Assembly: GCF_932274485.2 (NCBI RefSeq)
Contig: NC_065886.2
Span: forward strand, 11,607,501-11,671,500
Source: Patella vulgata
Lineage: Eukaryota; Mollusca; Gastropoda; Patellidae
DNA length: 64,000 nt
Direction: 5' to 3'
Shown: one piece after another, positions 34,269 to 45,848 of the stretch
Position numbering within the stretch: position 1 is the stretch's first letter
Layout: every line of letters begins with the position of its first letter
The notes under the pieces: generated by a model
The model's database searches: none
Told to the model about the DNA's origin: nothing
What the model saw: the letters and a program-made list of their open reading frames with translations, nothing else
Program-made: the position numbers and the translations under genes

Positions 34269-34610
34269 TTTCTTCCTATATCCAACCTCCCATCTACTTC
34301 AACTCGTACTCCACTAACAAAATATTCACATGAAGATTAATTTTAGATATAAATTTGCCATTCATGTCCAATCACAGTGCCGATTATACACCTCTACAAT
34401 ACATCATATAGCTTGCACGCAATTTTCTCTGATTACTGCTATAACTATTATATTCTAGAATAAAAGTCATTATACTACATCAATTCACTACAACACATAA
34501 ATAACATAAAATCAGGCTTTAGCACAAAAATTATTATTACAATAATATATATTTGCAGCCATCTAATTTTCTGGCAAAATCACAAATCTGTTGAGTCAAG
34601 AGGCAGAACA

Positions 34611-34788
34611 TATTCACAAACCCCTAAATAAAGGCAAGTCAACCATTCAATAACTAGTTAAAGTCAATCAATTAATCATAAAATATTTGTGTCATATATC
34701 ACAGTATTACATTGCTTAGTAACCACAATAATATAACACCAACAATATATTAATAAATAAATAAAAACTGTAACAATTGACCTATTGA
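34611..34788. repeat. Distant direct repeat, copy 2
   Basis: Partner of 33551-33728 at a distance of 1,060 bp. Small insertions and deletions separate the two. Confidence 0.8.
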
Positions 34789-35725
34789 AGGTTATCAATT
34801 ATACACCAAACAGTTGTACAGAATAAAGAACATGACTTAAACATCCAACGGTACCTATATATCTGAAATTATTAGCACAACCGTACAGCTGCACTACTTT
34901 GTTTCACAGTAAATGATGCAGAAAAGATAAAAGGTATGCCGACTTAAACTGATTTCAACACCGGTACTTTTTGCTCATCTGGGGCGCTCGTCATGGACAA
35001 TATACAACAATTTATACATATTTACATAGTATTACACGATGGTTTTAATCAGATATATATATATATATTTGCCAATATTTCTCGAGTCACGATCACCTAC
35101 TCGTGTTTAATAACCTTGAAGAATACAGATTTGGTAAAATTACATGGAGATACGATATAATATGATATCCAAGGCAGAATTACGTTAGATAGAAGTAATA
35201 AACAATAACGAACACCACAGAACACATACAGACTCATTTATATCAAACAAAACTTATTTATTTTTACCATCAACTAAAACAAACACCTACGTGGTTAATT
35301 TTAGGCAACACAAATTTAATTTCCAGTTCTTCATGGTCTTAATAAAATAAATAACCCCATGAATCATGTGAAAGATGTTTAAAGTTTCCAAACTTTGGAA
35401 CTACATGTAAAAGCTTTGGACCAGCACAATCAAGTACTTTTGGTTTTCAAATAATTCCTTTGGCTGTACACATAATATGGCATCATAAACTCAAGCAAAT
35501 GTGTAATTTGATGCATAATATGGCATTTTTTCGAAACACTTGGATAAAAAATGGGTTGATTATTTCAGCAGTAAGTTGAAGCCCCGATGGAAGTGAAATA
35601 AAGTCTGTTAAAACTACGGCAATTAAATACCAGGTATGTTATCTCGTTTATTTCCTGAAGACAACACGATTCTGATCTTGTACATTTAGATAATGTAAGG
35701 TTGAGTTTTGTGAGGTCAATGAGAA
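34789..35725. other. Unique AT-rich DNA, no gene seen
   Basis: An (AT)n stretch lies at about 35049-35068. No exon candidates passed inspection. Confidence 0.4.
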
Positions 35726-35905
35726 GGGTGCTCAGTGAGCCATGGTGGTACTGACTCGCTAACCAGGGGGTCCCAGGATTGATCCCACTGTTGATAGAAA
35801 GTTCCTCTGGGTTATTCAGCCTGGTTTTGCCATGTCAGCTGTGCATGACGAGGAGCCGGGCTACGAAAAACGAAAAACGTTTGGATGGTACAAAAAACTG
35901 AGGTC
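35726..35905 (+). mobile_element. SINE family B head fragment
   Basis: GGTGCTCAGTGAGCCATGG then GACTCGCTAACCAGGGGGTC and GATTGATCCCACTG give the tRNA-like head with box B. The copy fades after AAAACTGAGGTCC. Confidence 0.7.
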
Positions 35906-36508
35906 CATCAAAAACCAACAGGCAAACTAAAAGCTCCAAATATTTTTACATTTAAGAAGCGGCCATTTAAAGAAATGTTAATCCTTTGTAAACTATAAAA
36001 TTGTGGAAGTTGAATCTCCAAGAGGAATATCAGTCCAGAAACGGTTCAATTCCATTTCCCAACATTTGGTATCCTCAACGGACAATATTATTATCATTAT
36101 CACAAGAGTTCTATAAAATCTTTTGATGAGATTCTTTTTTTACACATATTTCTAGGTTTCATATTTTGGCTTAATTTGAGCATGGATAATCTATCTGAGT
36201 AGATTTTAGAGTGAATTAAGCCCTGAAAAATTAGCTATTGCCAAGCTGAAAAATTAAAACTCTAAGATTTTAAGTGATCAAGATTGATGACACTTCCACT
36301 TTAACGTTGGCAGACATGAATTATAATTAATTATAAAACACCCGTTTGTTGAATTAGTTATCTGAAACAACTCCTGTGCCAAAACAACATCAAACCAATA
36401 TGCGATAAAACTCTTATCAACATTACTACACAATGTTCTTTTATTAAACAAGTCTACATAACACCTGTAAAACAGCTACCTGTAACTATTTTAGCACCTG
36501 GCTGCACA
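35906..36508. other. Unique DNA with an unclassified repeat trace
   Basis: AATTGTGGAAGTTGAATCTC plus AAGAGGAATATCAGT near 36000-36035 resembles stretches near 38270, 59350 and 59830, so a further low-copy interspersed repeat is likely. Confidence 0.4.
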
Positions 36509-36569
36509 GTGCTGCTGTTAATAGATCAAGAGTTCAAATCATATGTTCAACTAGTAACTGCAGAAGTCT

Positions 36570-36757
36570 TCCATTATGCAAATGGGCTAATGAAAACGCC
36601 TTACAGCCTACTCCCATATCGAATTCTAACCGCCAAGGGCTCTTTTATGTGCTCGCTGATGTGTATACAGGACCACGTTTTTTCGTATCATCCCAACGAC
36701 TATACGTTGTCGCTTGCCAGGCCTTCTGTACTGCACCACTGACAAGGGGGAACTTCA
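36570..36757 (-). mobile_element. SINE family B fragment
   Basis: GGGCTAATGAAAACGCC, then CATATCGAATTCTAACCGCC to CACTGACAAGGGGGAAC. Tail and head are missing. Confidence 0.75.
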
Positions 36758-36936
36758 ATTATGTATGCTGGTTGAAAAAGCACTGCTCTGGTCTCTGACT
36801 GATCATATCTCAATGTTCCAACACACTCAAATAAAATAATACAATGACATTTATATAGAATAGAATCATTGATTTCTTTTCTAATTGGTGTGTTTTTAAT
36901 GTACTCAATCTGCAAATGCCACTGATCAAGGATAAC

Positions 36937-37208
36937 GAAATGAAATGGGGTTTAACGTCCTACTGTTCTGCTCCTAAACTGGGCTAATGAAGACGGGCAT
37001 ACACCATACAGTGTGCTATGAGGGAAATTATGCCCGGGCAGCGGCACTATCGCCTACTCTTATATCGAATTCCAACTGCCAAGGGATCTTTTACGTGCAT
37101 TCCAATGTATACACAGGACCTCGGTTTTCTGACTCATCCGAAGGACTAGACAGCTGTCCTTGTCAGGCCCTCAATCCTGCATCACTGACAAGGGGGAACC
37201 ACGCCGGA
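36937..37208 (-). mobile_element. SINE family B, 5'-truncated, 13-bp target duplication
   Basis: Flanked by GATCAAGGATAAC at 36924-36936 and 37209-37221. The copy stops at AACCACGCCGGA and lacks the tRNA head, as expected from incomplete reverse transcription. Confidence 0.95.
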
Positions 37209-37221
37209 GATCAAGGATAAC

Positions 37222-37980
37222 ACTCTCAAAGTAAAAATAAAGTCAATGAGAAGAATGAGGGATTCTGTTAAAATACAATCGGATCCTGGTTAAAGATTAT
37301 GTTTCACAAATTATCTTAGTACACGATCAACACAATTTGCAAAAACACTAATTAGCAGTGAATTTCTGCAACTGACCATTCAGATAACTGCTCTGTCAAA
37401 ATGCAATCAAACAGACAGAGTTAGTTGTATTTTACGTCCGCTTCCACCGAAGTGATATCGCAGACAAGATGCAATCAAAACGTGGTTAAAGATTATGTTT
37501 CACAAATCATCACAGTACACAGTCATCACAATTTACAAATACATCAACTTCCACAACTGACCATTGAGAAACTTGTTACTCCAAGTCAATAAATTAGTTT
37601 ACACAGAGTAAATATACTGAGGGCAGGGTTCCTAACATATCCCAGTTACCTCCCACTAAGGTAAATCTCTAGCACTTAAAGATAAATAAGTAAGTAGGTA
37701 TCAACTTCTATTAAGATAAGGTCCAACAAACTGACAGATTTTTAGTAACAAATTACCATGTTGATGTTGGACCAATATCCTACCTATCATCATGGTAATG
37801 TCCAACCACTGTTCTTCTCTGTTTTATTGACTGTGTCTTATCAGTTTTATGGTTTGAAACCAGCTAGACTTGGTGTACTTGACCTGAGTTTAAATAGTTA
37901 CTTATAATAAATGGCTGCACAGAAAAGATCCCAGGATATTTGGAAATTAGATTGGAATAATAGTAGGTTGTAGCAACACA
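37222..37980. repeat. Low-copy duplication and a SINE C fragment
   Basis: A ~90-bp block (GGTTAAAGATTATGTTTCAC to CAACACAATTTGC) at about 37290 recurs at about 37485. Between them TTTTACGTCCGCTTCCACCG (37432-37455) matches the 3' part of family C. No gene seen. Confidence 0.6.
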
Positions 37981-37984
37981 GTCC

Positions 37985-38092
37985 CAAGAAAATTTTCCTC
38001 ATATCATGCTGCATGGTGTATATCCGTCTCCATTATAGTCCATTTGGTGCAGAAAAGTAGGACGTTTAACCCCCCATTTCATTTCTAACACA
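37985..38092 (+). mobile_element. SINE family B, 3' third
   Basis: AAAATTTTCCTCATATCATG to GCAGAAAAGTAGGACGTTTA and the TTTCATTTC tail. Confidence 0.8.
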
Positions 38093-38301
38093 GAAACACA
38101 AAATTTATCTACACATTGAATCAAGGAAAAACTTGAATGAATCAAATTTCAAACAACACACGTACTTCCTGTTTCCTATGTATAAAAGATATTTTCTCTA
38201 CTTAATTAGTTGATAGTCCTTTAAGAGATTTTGAATCCTTAGTTAACTACATACAAAATATGGTGAAAGCTGAATATCTAAAAGGCATATTCAGTATTTA
38301 C

Positions 38302-38458
38302 AAACTATAACATATACTTATGGAAAAACAGCTACTTATTTATTTATCAAGCTAATTTTTGTATTACTGTATTAGCTTGATAACGTTGAGAGAATACTCT
38401 TCAAAACGTCGCCTAAATAAATAAGTAGCTGTTTTTACATAAGTATGTGTTATAGTTT
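38302..38458. mobile_element. 157-bp palindromic MITE, ~45-bp terminal inverted repeats
   Basis: AAACTATAACATATACTTAT at 38302 pairs with ATAAGTATGTGTTATAGTTT at the right end. The pairing continues through AAAAACAGCTACTTATTTA to about 45 bp with few mismatches. A second inverted pair, TCAAGCTAAT and ATTAGCTTGA, lies within. Confidence 0.8.
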
Positions 38459-38586
38459 ATTGCTCTATCCAGTCACCAAATGCCTCTCAAAGATTAGTAT
38501 TTACAAAGATATCAGGAATTGAACAATTCACATTATATTTAGGCATTATAATAAGTTAGAAAGTAAAATCTGCTGATTCTAATCTA

Positions 38587-38808
38587 TGAGCAGCGGTTGC
38601 ATCATAAGGTTTGTCATTGAGACGAGTGGCATCGTTTTGATTCCCCGCTTGTACATGACCAAGGAGTAGGGTTGCCTGTCCAACCTTGTGGGTCCTTTGG
38701 TTTTCTCCTGCTGCTAAAGACCCCTACACGCAAGCGAATTATTGAAATATGGTTGAACTGTATGTTAGTCCTGAAATGACCTACTCTCTCTCTCTCTCTC
38801 TCTCTCTC
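38587..38808 (+). mobile_element. SINE family A, slightly truncated head
   Basis: GAGCAGCGGTTGCATCATAA, GTTTTGATTCCCCGC box B, core lacking the CTCCGGGTC part, and a long CT tail without the GTTAAACC segment. Confidence 0.85.
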
Positions 38809-38819
38809 ACTCCTTCAAG

Positions 38820-39370
38820 CCAAGAGATTATCTACTACTGATATTTTGGTCAATAATCAGTTTGATTACAATTTAACATGGATTAAGTTGTGGAAAAATT
38901 CAATATTTTCAACAAAAATCTAATCAACTTTTGGCAACTTTAAAAGCAGTTGTCTGACTTGAGATAACTACAAATGAATTTCTATATCTGGAACAAAGAC
39001 TAAAATGATAGCATCTGTGAAATCAACAGATTCCAAAATAAACTCTCAATTTTCTGATCAATGAATTCTATTTTATAAAAGTCTGGCAGAAAGACTGTTT
39101 AACCCATAGAATTTGATCATCACCCCAGCCTTGACATTTCCATGTAAAAACAAATACTCGATTGATATAAGATATGTATAAGAATAATACAGACACACCC
39201 CCTTACACTATAGAAACAACACAGTGGGATTCTTTCTTTCTGTTTCAAATACTCTACAGATTCCCTGTCGATATCACTTCATAGAACATCTTCAATTCTC
39301 AATGGTGGTTCTTTCTCAAGTATTCAGACATTTACAATAAATGGTCGTACTTCTCACAAATACGCAGACA
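38820..39370. other. Unique DNA, no gene seen
   Basis: AT-rich. The stretch passes into the large minisatellite on its right. Confidence 0.4.
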
Positions 39371-40205
39371 TTTACATTAAAGGGGGTTATCCTTGCTATT
39401 CTACTGTAATTAAAGTGGGCTTATCATTGCTATTCTACTGTAATTAAAGTGGAGTAAGTCTGGCCTATTCTACTGTAATTGAAGTGGAGTAAGTCTTGCC
39501 TATTTTACTGTAATTGAAGTGGAGTAAGTCTTGCCTATTCTACTGTAATTAAAGTGGGGTTACCATTGCTTTTCTACTGTAATTAAAGTGGAGTAAGTCT
39601 TGCCTATTCTACTGTAATCAAAGTGGAGTATGTCTTGCCTATTTTACTGTAATTGAAGTGGAGTAAGTCTTGCCTATTCTACTGTAATCAAATTGATAAG
39701 TCTGACCTATTCTACTGTAATCAAAGTGGAGTATGTCTTGCCTATTTTACTGTAATTGAAGTGGAGTAAGTCTTGCCTATTCTACTGTAATCAAAGTGGA
39801 GTATGTCTTGTCTATTTTACTGTAATTGAAGTGGAGTAAGTCTTGCCTATTCTACTGTAATCAAATTGATAAGTCTGACCTATTCTACTGTATTTAAAGT
39901 GGAGTAAGTCTGGCCTATTCTACTGTAATCAAAGTGGAATAAGTCTTGGCTATATCTACTGTAATCAAAGTGGAGTAAAATTTGGCTATTCTACTGTAAT
40001 CAAAGTGGAGTAAGTCTTGTTTATTCTACTGTAATTAAAGTGGAGTAAGTCTAGCCTATTCTACTGTAATCAAAGTAAAGTAAGTCTTGACTATTCTACT
40101 GTAATTAAAGTGGAGTAAGTCCGGCCTAGTCTACTGTAATCAAAGTGAAGTAAGTCATGCCTATTCTACTGTAATTAAAGTGGAGTAAGTTTGGACTATT
40201 CAATA
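39371..40205. repeat. Large minisatellite, ~35-bp unit with higher-order blocks
   Basis: About 23 units of TATTCTACTGTAATCAAAG plus TGGAGTAAGTCTTGCC. A multi-unit block, including a short variant CAAATTGATAAGTCTGACC and a TATTTTACTGTAATTGAAG form, occurs twice in the same order (about 39600-39720 and 39720-39900). The array therefore grew partly by copying several units at once. Confidence 0.9.
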
Positions 40206-40286
40206 CCTTAGTTATTTCAAGACTACTAATGGCTAAGAATGTTCGACAGGGTTGTCTCACCTGGTTTTCAAGATGGTGCAAGATGG

Positions 40287-40425
40287 GGAGAGAGAGAGAG
40301 AAATGGGGTTTAACGTCCACTCAACACAAACTAGGTCATTTCAGGACTAACATATGGTTTAATTTTATTTCAATAATTCGCTTGCGCGTAGGGGTCTTTA
40401 GCAGTGGGAGGAAACCGGAGGACCA
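40287..40425 (-). mobile_element. SINE family A, half length, 12-bp target duplication
   Basis: Bounded by GGTGCAAGATGG at 40275-40286 and 40426-40437. It ends in the core at AAACCGGAGGACCA. A 5'-truncated but recent insertion. Confidence 0.95.
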
Positions 40426-40437
40426 GGTGCAAGATGG

Positions 40438-40636
40438 AGGGACTAGTAAGGAAAAACACCTGGCAGTCCCCAAAATTGGGTTCAGCCTTGTACTCATTCA
40501 AGTGCGCATGAACAAAACCATTGACAGTTGGAATAGGATGAAACAGGCAAACTTTCCTCCATAGCACGTACACTTCATGGCCATATCCATTGTTATTAGC
40601 CCGGTTGGTGCAGAAATGCAGGAAGTTAAAAATAGT
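40438..40636 (+). mobile_element. SINE family B, decayed
   Basis: TTGACAGTTGGAATAGGAT, TTAGCCCGGTTGGTGCAG and AATGCAGGAAGTTAAAAA follow family order. The SINE A at 40287 landed at its left edge. Confidence 0.6.
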
Positions 40637-41047
40637 ACCTAACAATTTACATTAGTGTTAAATTCGTGGTTTACAAATTATCATAAATGATGTTACATAT
40701 TGATAAAACATTCCAGGAACTGGACTCCTGTGTCTTTAAAAGCAGCTAAAAGAACTGAGTGAATATGGTGCCAAACATCTGATGTTTTAAATCCCAGACT
40801 AAAAGACCTCCTGTCAGAAGTACCTGGTGCCAACAATATCAACACTATGGTCATGGTACCAATAGAATAGCAGACATTGTACCACATACTACCATCAACT
40901 AAATAAACACAGAAGTTATTAAAACATTGTCCAGGTACGAAAAACATCTTAACATAAAATTGTTTTTAACATTCCTGCCAACATCAAGGTCAGTTCCACT
41001 CCAGTATTATAAATTAGTCTAGTGTGATATCGCGGACAAAAATTATA
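40637..41047. other. Unique DNA, no gene seen
   Basis: A minus-strand frame of 84 codons (40693-40947) has no splice context or recognisable motif. Confidence 0.35.
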
Positions 41048-41226
41048 AAGCTAATAGTACAGAGTAATTTTGTATTAAAAAAACAAGAGGCCTTTTAAGA
41101 AAGCTGTCTTTTCATTGGATAAAAGCTAGAATTTGCATTAGGATTTTAATCTTTAACCAATGGAAAGGCTGCAACTGCATCCTTAAATTATTTCAGTTTA
41201 AGCTGATAGTATAAAGTAATTTTGTG
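41048..41226. mobile_element. Palindromic MITE relative with 26-bp flanking repeats
   Basis: TTTTCATTGG (41110) pairs with CCAATGGAAAGG (41158), followed by CTTAAATTATTTCAGTTTAA, like the end of the 12646 element. Direct repeats AAGCTAATAGTACAGAGTAA and AAGCTGATAGTATAAAGTAA, each continuing TTTTGT, stand on both sides. Confidence 0.6.
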
Positions 41227-41513
41227 AAATGAAATGGGGTTTAACATCCTACTGTTCTGCTCCGACTGCGCTAATGAAGACATAAATTTGGTCTGGACAT
41301 TGGCGCTAAGACCTACTTTTATATTGAATTACAACTGCCAAGGGACCTTTTACATGCACACTAATGTGTAAACAGGACCTTGGTTTATTGTGCCATCCAA
41401 ATGACTAGACAGCTGTCCTTGTCAGGCTCTCCATCCTGCAAAACTGACAAGGGGAAACCAGGCAAAAATTCCGTGAGCAGAATAGTAGGACGTTAAACCC
41501 CATTTTATTTCAT
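41226..41513 (-). mobile_element. SINE family B with an inverted tail at its head end
   Basis: A minus-strand copy from GAAATGAAATGGGG to CAAGGGGAAACCAGG. It is followed directly by a plus-strand tail (GAGCAGAATAGTAGGACG, TTAAACCCCATTTTATTTC), so both ends of the locus are family B tails facing outward. Confidence 0.85.
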
Positions 41514-41845
41514 CTAGAGAAAACACCATGGCTCCTTAAATCGATTTACAGATTCAACACCATTTTTCCCACCTTCTAACTGCTGCACAATGACTGTCAT
41601 TTTCATTTCATTATCTCTGTGCTAGGCAACAAAAGACGTGTGATAAACAACTTTTAGATGTTTACATGATGATATCGCTGTAACAAAGGTTTTATGAATT
41701 GTTTCCCCAGGGGAACAATGAAACATTTATAGTTACATTGTCATTTGTGATCAGTTGTTATAATCTAGTAATTATCGGACTAGTTAACACATAGTTATCC
41801 TCATAATATAATAACATTAGTAAGTAGAGAGAGAGAAAAAGAGAA

Positions 41846-42033
41846 ATGAAATGAAATGAAATGGAGTTTAACATCCTACTGTTCTGCTCCAAACTGGACT
41901 AATAAAGACGGGCATACGCCATACAGTGTGCAATGGGGCAAATTTTGCCCGGACCGCGGCACTACGGCCTACTCTTATATCGATTTCCAACTGTCAAGGG
42001 ATCTTTTACGTGCATGCCAATGTGTACAAAAAT
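41846..42033 (-). mobile_element. SINE family B, truncated
   Basis: Four-fold GAAAT tail, GGAGTTTAACATCCTACTG, body to GTGCATGCCAATGTGTAC. Confidence 0.85.
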
Positions 42034-42039
42034 TAAGTG

Positions 42040-42287
42040 ATTTCGAGAGAGAGAGAGAGGTCCACTCGACACCAACTAGGTCATTTCGAGAGAGAGAGAA
42101 AGAAATCCACTTGACACAAACTAGGACATTTTGAGACTAACGCATGGGTCTTTAGCAGTCGGAGGAAACCAGGGGACCCGAAGAAAACCCACGAGGTTGG
42201 ACAGGCCACCCTACTCCTTGTCGCGTAGAAGCGATATACGAAAACAATGCCACTTGACTTAATGACAAGACCTCATGATCTAAAGCA
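42040..42287 (-). mobile_element. SINE family A with duplicated tail segment
   Basis: GA tract and GGTCCACTCGACACCAACT occur, then GA tract and AAATCCACTTGACACAAACT again, before the core. The tail segment is thus present twice, an early form of what became a minisatellite at 25550. Confidence 0.8.
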
Positions 42288-42327
42288 CAAATAATTATGG
42301 TAAGAGCCATATACACATTACCTTAGA

Positions 42328-42493
42328 TTGTGCAGAAAAGTAGGACGTTAAACCACATTTCATTTTCATTTTATTCAGAGATATTGTTCCATTAGAGCTA
42401 TTTAATTTTATTGTAAATTTCCCTTGTATGCCCGTCTCCGTTACAAAGGTTGGTGCAAAAAAGTAGGACGTTAAACCATACCTCATTTTCAAT
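42328..42493 (+). mobile_element. Two SINE family B tail fragments
   Basis: GTGCAGAAAAGTAGGACGTT at 42330 and GTGCAAAAAAGTAGGACGTT near 42452, each with its TTTCATTTTC-type tail. They may be a local duplication. Confidence 0.75.
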
Positions 42494-42819
42494 TGATTTA
42501 GAGATTTTTTGTTTTATTGTTATAATTCATGACATCTTCTGTTAATTCTTCACGCCTCAATTACATTATCCAACAAACCAATACAATACTTTGATAAAAA
42601 AAATCAAGTCATTACGTATCAACGCTTGAAGAAAGACAAACAAAAGATACATTGATTGGTTGATACGCACTGCTACAATATTATCTTGGAGTTTATCGAA
42701 CTTTGTCAATCAATATATTAATAATATCGACTACTAGCGGCAACTAAAGTAAACAATGTTATCAACAAGTTGTTGATCAAATGCCCCCCTGAGCCAATAT
42801 TATCGACAATCACTTCAAC

Positions 42820-43555
42820 TTTTAATTAGGCCTGGATGAAAATGCTTTCAGAGATTTTGGATGCCGTTATCCAGCTGGTGTAAATATCATGATGAATTAC
42901 AATAACTTTAACTATTAATTCCGTCCGGATAATATTTTCAGAGCCCTTTGATGCTGTTATTCAGCCACTTCAACTTTTAATTCGGTCTGGATAATGTTTT
43001 TCAAAGATTATGAATTACAATATCTTCAATTTATTATTAGGTCTGGATGAAAATACTTTCAGATATTTTTTATGCTGTTATCCAGCCGGTGTTAACTTGC
43101 TGTAAAAATTGTAATTTTAAATCTAAGTAGCCAAAGAAAGGGAGAAATGGGGATTAATATCCACTCGATACAAACTAGGTCATTTTGGGACTAACACATG
43201 CTTCAATTTTATTTCAATAATTCGCGCGTAGGGGTCTTTAGCAGTGGGAGGAAACCTGAGGACCCAGAGAAAACCCATGAGGTTGGACAGGTGACCTTAC
43301 TCCTTGTCACGTACAATCAGGGAATCAAAACCACGCCAGTTGACTCAATGACAAACCTTGTGATACAGCAAGCACGTGCTAACCATTTGGCCATCCAACC
43401 CCTCAATTGCAAGATGAATTACAATCACTTTGAGGAATTTTTGATGCAGTTATCCAGCCACTTCAAATTTTAATTAGGTCTGGATGAAAATGCTTTCAAA
43501 GATTTTTTTTATGCTGTTATCCACCCGGTGTAAATAGCATGATGAATTACATGAG
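42820..43555. repeat. Tandem repeat, ~110-bp unit, split by a SINE
   Basis: Units contain AGGTCTGGATGAAAATGC, TTATGCTGTTATCCAGCCGG, TGTAAATA and GATGAATTACAATAAC. Three to four lie before and one and a half after the family A copy at 43137-43405. Confidence 0.8.
43137..43405 (-). mobile_element. SINE family A inside the tandem repeat
   Basis: Short GGGAGA tail, ATTAATATCCACTCGATAC, core and head to GCCATCCAACCCCTC. It divides the 110-bp array. Confidence 0.9.
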
Positions 43556-43737
43556 TAGAATTTAAATACAAGCAGTGTGAGACTAGCAATAGATTGAATA
43601 CAACTGAACAATAATAGAATAATGATCGATACTTGAATTTAACGATCCAATTTGTTGATATTCATTACAAAATAACTTTTGTACTTTCATTAAATCAATT
43701 GGGACGGAATGGAAAGGGATTATCATCAATTAAACAC

Positions 43738-43935
43738 AGAACACACTTGATACAAACTAGGTCATTTTTATTTCAATAATTCACTTCCTCCTACGGGTCT
43801 TTAGAAGTGGGAGGAAACCGGAGAACCTAGTGACAACCCACAAGGTTGTAGAGGTGATACAACCTGGGAATCGAATCCACACCCCTTCAACTCAATGACA
43901 GACCTTATATTCTAAAGTGCATGCATTAATCCATG
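43738..43935 (-). mobile_element. SINE family A, decayed
   Basis: ACTTGATACAAACTAGGTC, GGGTCTTTAGAAGTGGGAGG, CCCACAAGGTTG, CAACTCAATGACAGACC. No GA tail remains. Confidence 0.75.
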
Positions 43936-44484
43936 CAATATTCGGATTACTGTCATTAATAACTGTTGAACAAAAATGGGGTAATTTAAAATTCTGATGT
44001 TAATCTACTATTTAAAATATTGAATATTAGTTTCAGTATTCTGATCACTTTCGTCAATAATTAACGGTATAATTCATAATATCAATTAACGTAACACAAT
44101 ATGTTGTGATTGCTGTTAAAACTGTTTGCTCGTTTCCGATATCCACTTAATCTAACAGTTTTCAGGACGCTCTAATACATTAATCTTGTCGTAATGGCCA
44201 TTACCACGACTTTACCACGACATCAATATCAAATCATGGATAATGAATAGTTATGGTCATCACATACAAAACGTACAAATGTCCGAAAACAGGACGTATT
44301 TTAACAATGATGTTTGAATTAACTAGTTTTAATCATCTGGCAAAATATATTTAGATTGAATCGATCACAGGACTATTATTATAATATTGCTAAAATTGTC
44401 ATTTAGTTGATTTCTTTGCAAATCAAATGAAATGTTGAATAATGTCCTACTTTTGTCCTACTTTTCTAACCAATCTGATTAATT
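43936..44484. other. Unique AT-rich DNA, no gene seen
   Basis: No repeat or splice-bounded frame recognised. Confidence 0.4.
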
Positions 44485-44600
44485 AAGAGAGAAAGAGAGA
44501 GAGAGAGAGATGGGGTTTAATGTCCAATCGACACAAACTTAGGTCATTTCAGGAATATGATTCAATTTAATTTCATTCATTCGATTGGGCATATAGGTCT
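44485..44600 (-). mobile_element. SINE family A tail part fused to a SINE B
   Basis: GA tail, GGGGTTTAATGTCCAATCG and about 90 bp of family A, stopping at CATATAGGTCTTCC, where family B sequence begins. Confidence 0.75.
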
Positions 44601-44730
44601 TCCATCAGCCTGACTAAAAAGACGGACACGTGCAATGAGGAGAATTTTGTCCAGACAGTGGTGTTTCCACCTACATGCCAACAGGTCAACCTCAGTTTTT
44701 AGTCCCATCTCAACAACTAGATGATTTTTC
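44601..44730 (-). mobile_element. SINE family B, decayed
   Basis: CCTGACTAAAAAGACGGACA, GAATTTTGTCCAGACAGTG and CAACAACTAGATGA in family order. Confidence 0.65.
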
Positions 44731-44874
44731 CTTAAAAATTAAAATATTGTGAAAACTGAAGCTGGGCCCATTTTACCTCAGAGCCACAAAAATTTTAGGT
44801 ATTGTTCGAAAAATGACAATTCATAGCTATAAATTTCTATGAGTGATTCATGTCATGGAAATTTGAAAAACAAT

Positions 44875-45172
44875 CTATTTTGCACAAATTAAGATTTCAT
44901 TCTGATCTTAGCACATGGTCGGCTCTCATAAGAGTTTTTTTTTTTTTTTTAGTGTGTAGGTTAAAAGAAGAGGAAATTACCTCTAAATGCAATTCTATTA
45001 ATCTACCTGCAGTTAAAACAATTTCTGATGTTTCCTTTCTACGCAAATTAAGAGTTCATACGGATCGTTGGGCACGGTCAGCACACTCTTGAAGAGCTTT
45101 TACTTTTTAGTGTGTAGGTTTAAAGAAACGGAAATTAACCCTAAATGCAATTCTATTAATTTACCGGTATCT
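44875..45172. repeat. Tandem duplication, ~165-bp unit
   Basis: Two units with GCACAAATTAAGATTTCATT / ACGCAAATTAAGAGTTCATA, then TTTTTAGTGTGTAGGTT and AAATGCAATTCTATTAAT. A T-run differs in length between them. Confidence 0.8.
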
Positions 45173-45848
45173 GCATTTGAAATAAATCGAAATTTAAGAA
45201 GTATGTACAATAATTACTACTTCCTTTCTCTTGTCAGTCACGACTGTCAAACTTTAACAAACTCATTAATCATAAATACACTACAAACAATACCAGAGAA
45301 AAAAAAAAACATTCCGTTAATTATCAGCTTTAGATATTATCGATTCCGTAAGACTCTGCGAAAAATTAATTCAACTGTCGGAAATTGCTAAGTTTTAAAA
45401 TCTTTCGTAAAATCATTATGATTTTTTAAATCTTCAAAATGAATTATTTTTTAAAAGCCTGCATATAATTTTTTATATTTATCCTAGAGTAAAAGAATAT
45501 GTCATTATTTTTTTTTTGTCCTTAATGTCATTTTGTTGATTGTAAAATTTCATTTTTTGAACTGGGACGTTGTCAATTATTCACCAGTTCAATATTGTCA
45601 ATTATTTTTCACTAAAGAGAATTGTTTTCTTTCTTTGATTTTTTTTCATGTTTTTGCAAATAAAAATGTCTACATTTAAGAGTTTGAAGATAATTAAAAA
45701 AAAAATCGAATAAGAGAAAACCAATTATTATGTTTTGTCACGATAAAGACTTCTTCTTTAACGTTGAATTTAAATTAACAGAGGTCTGCACGAAATATTT
45801 GTTTTGTTCAATCCCTCAAGCAGCATTAAAGGCACCATCCCGATTATA
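45173..45848. other. Unique, very AT-rich DNA
   Basis: No gene seen. Several A or T runs are present. Confidence 0.4.

Noticed and set aside
33551-34788. Long terminal repeats of a retroelement, suggested by the 178-bp direct repeats
   Set aside because: No TG...CA ends, primer-binding site, polypurine tract or internal coding sequence; a minisatellite lies between. A local duplication explains it better.
40370-40645. Minus-strand frame of 91 codons
   Set aside because: It lies across SINE A and SINE B copies and translates their sequence.
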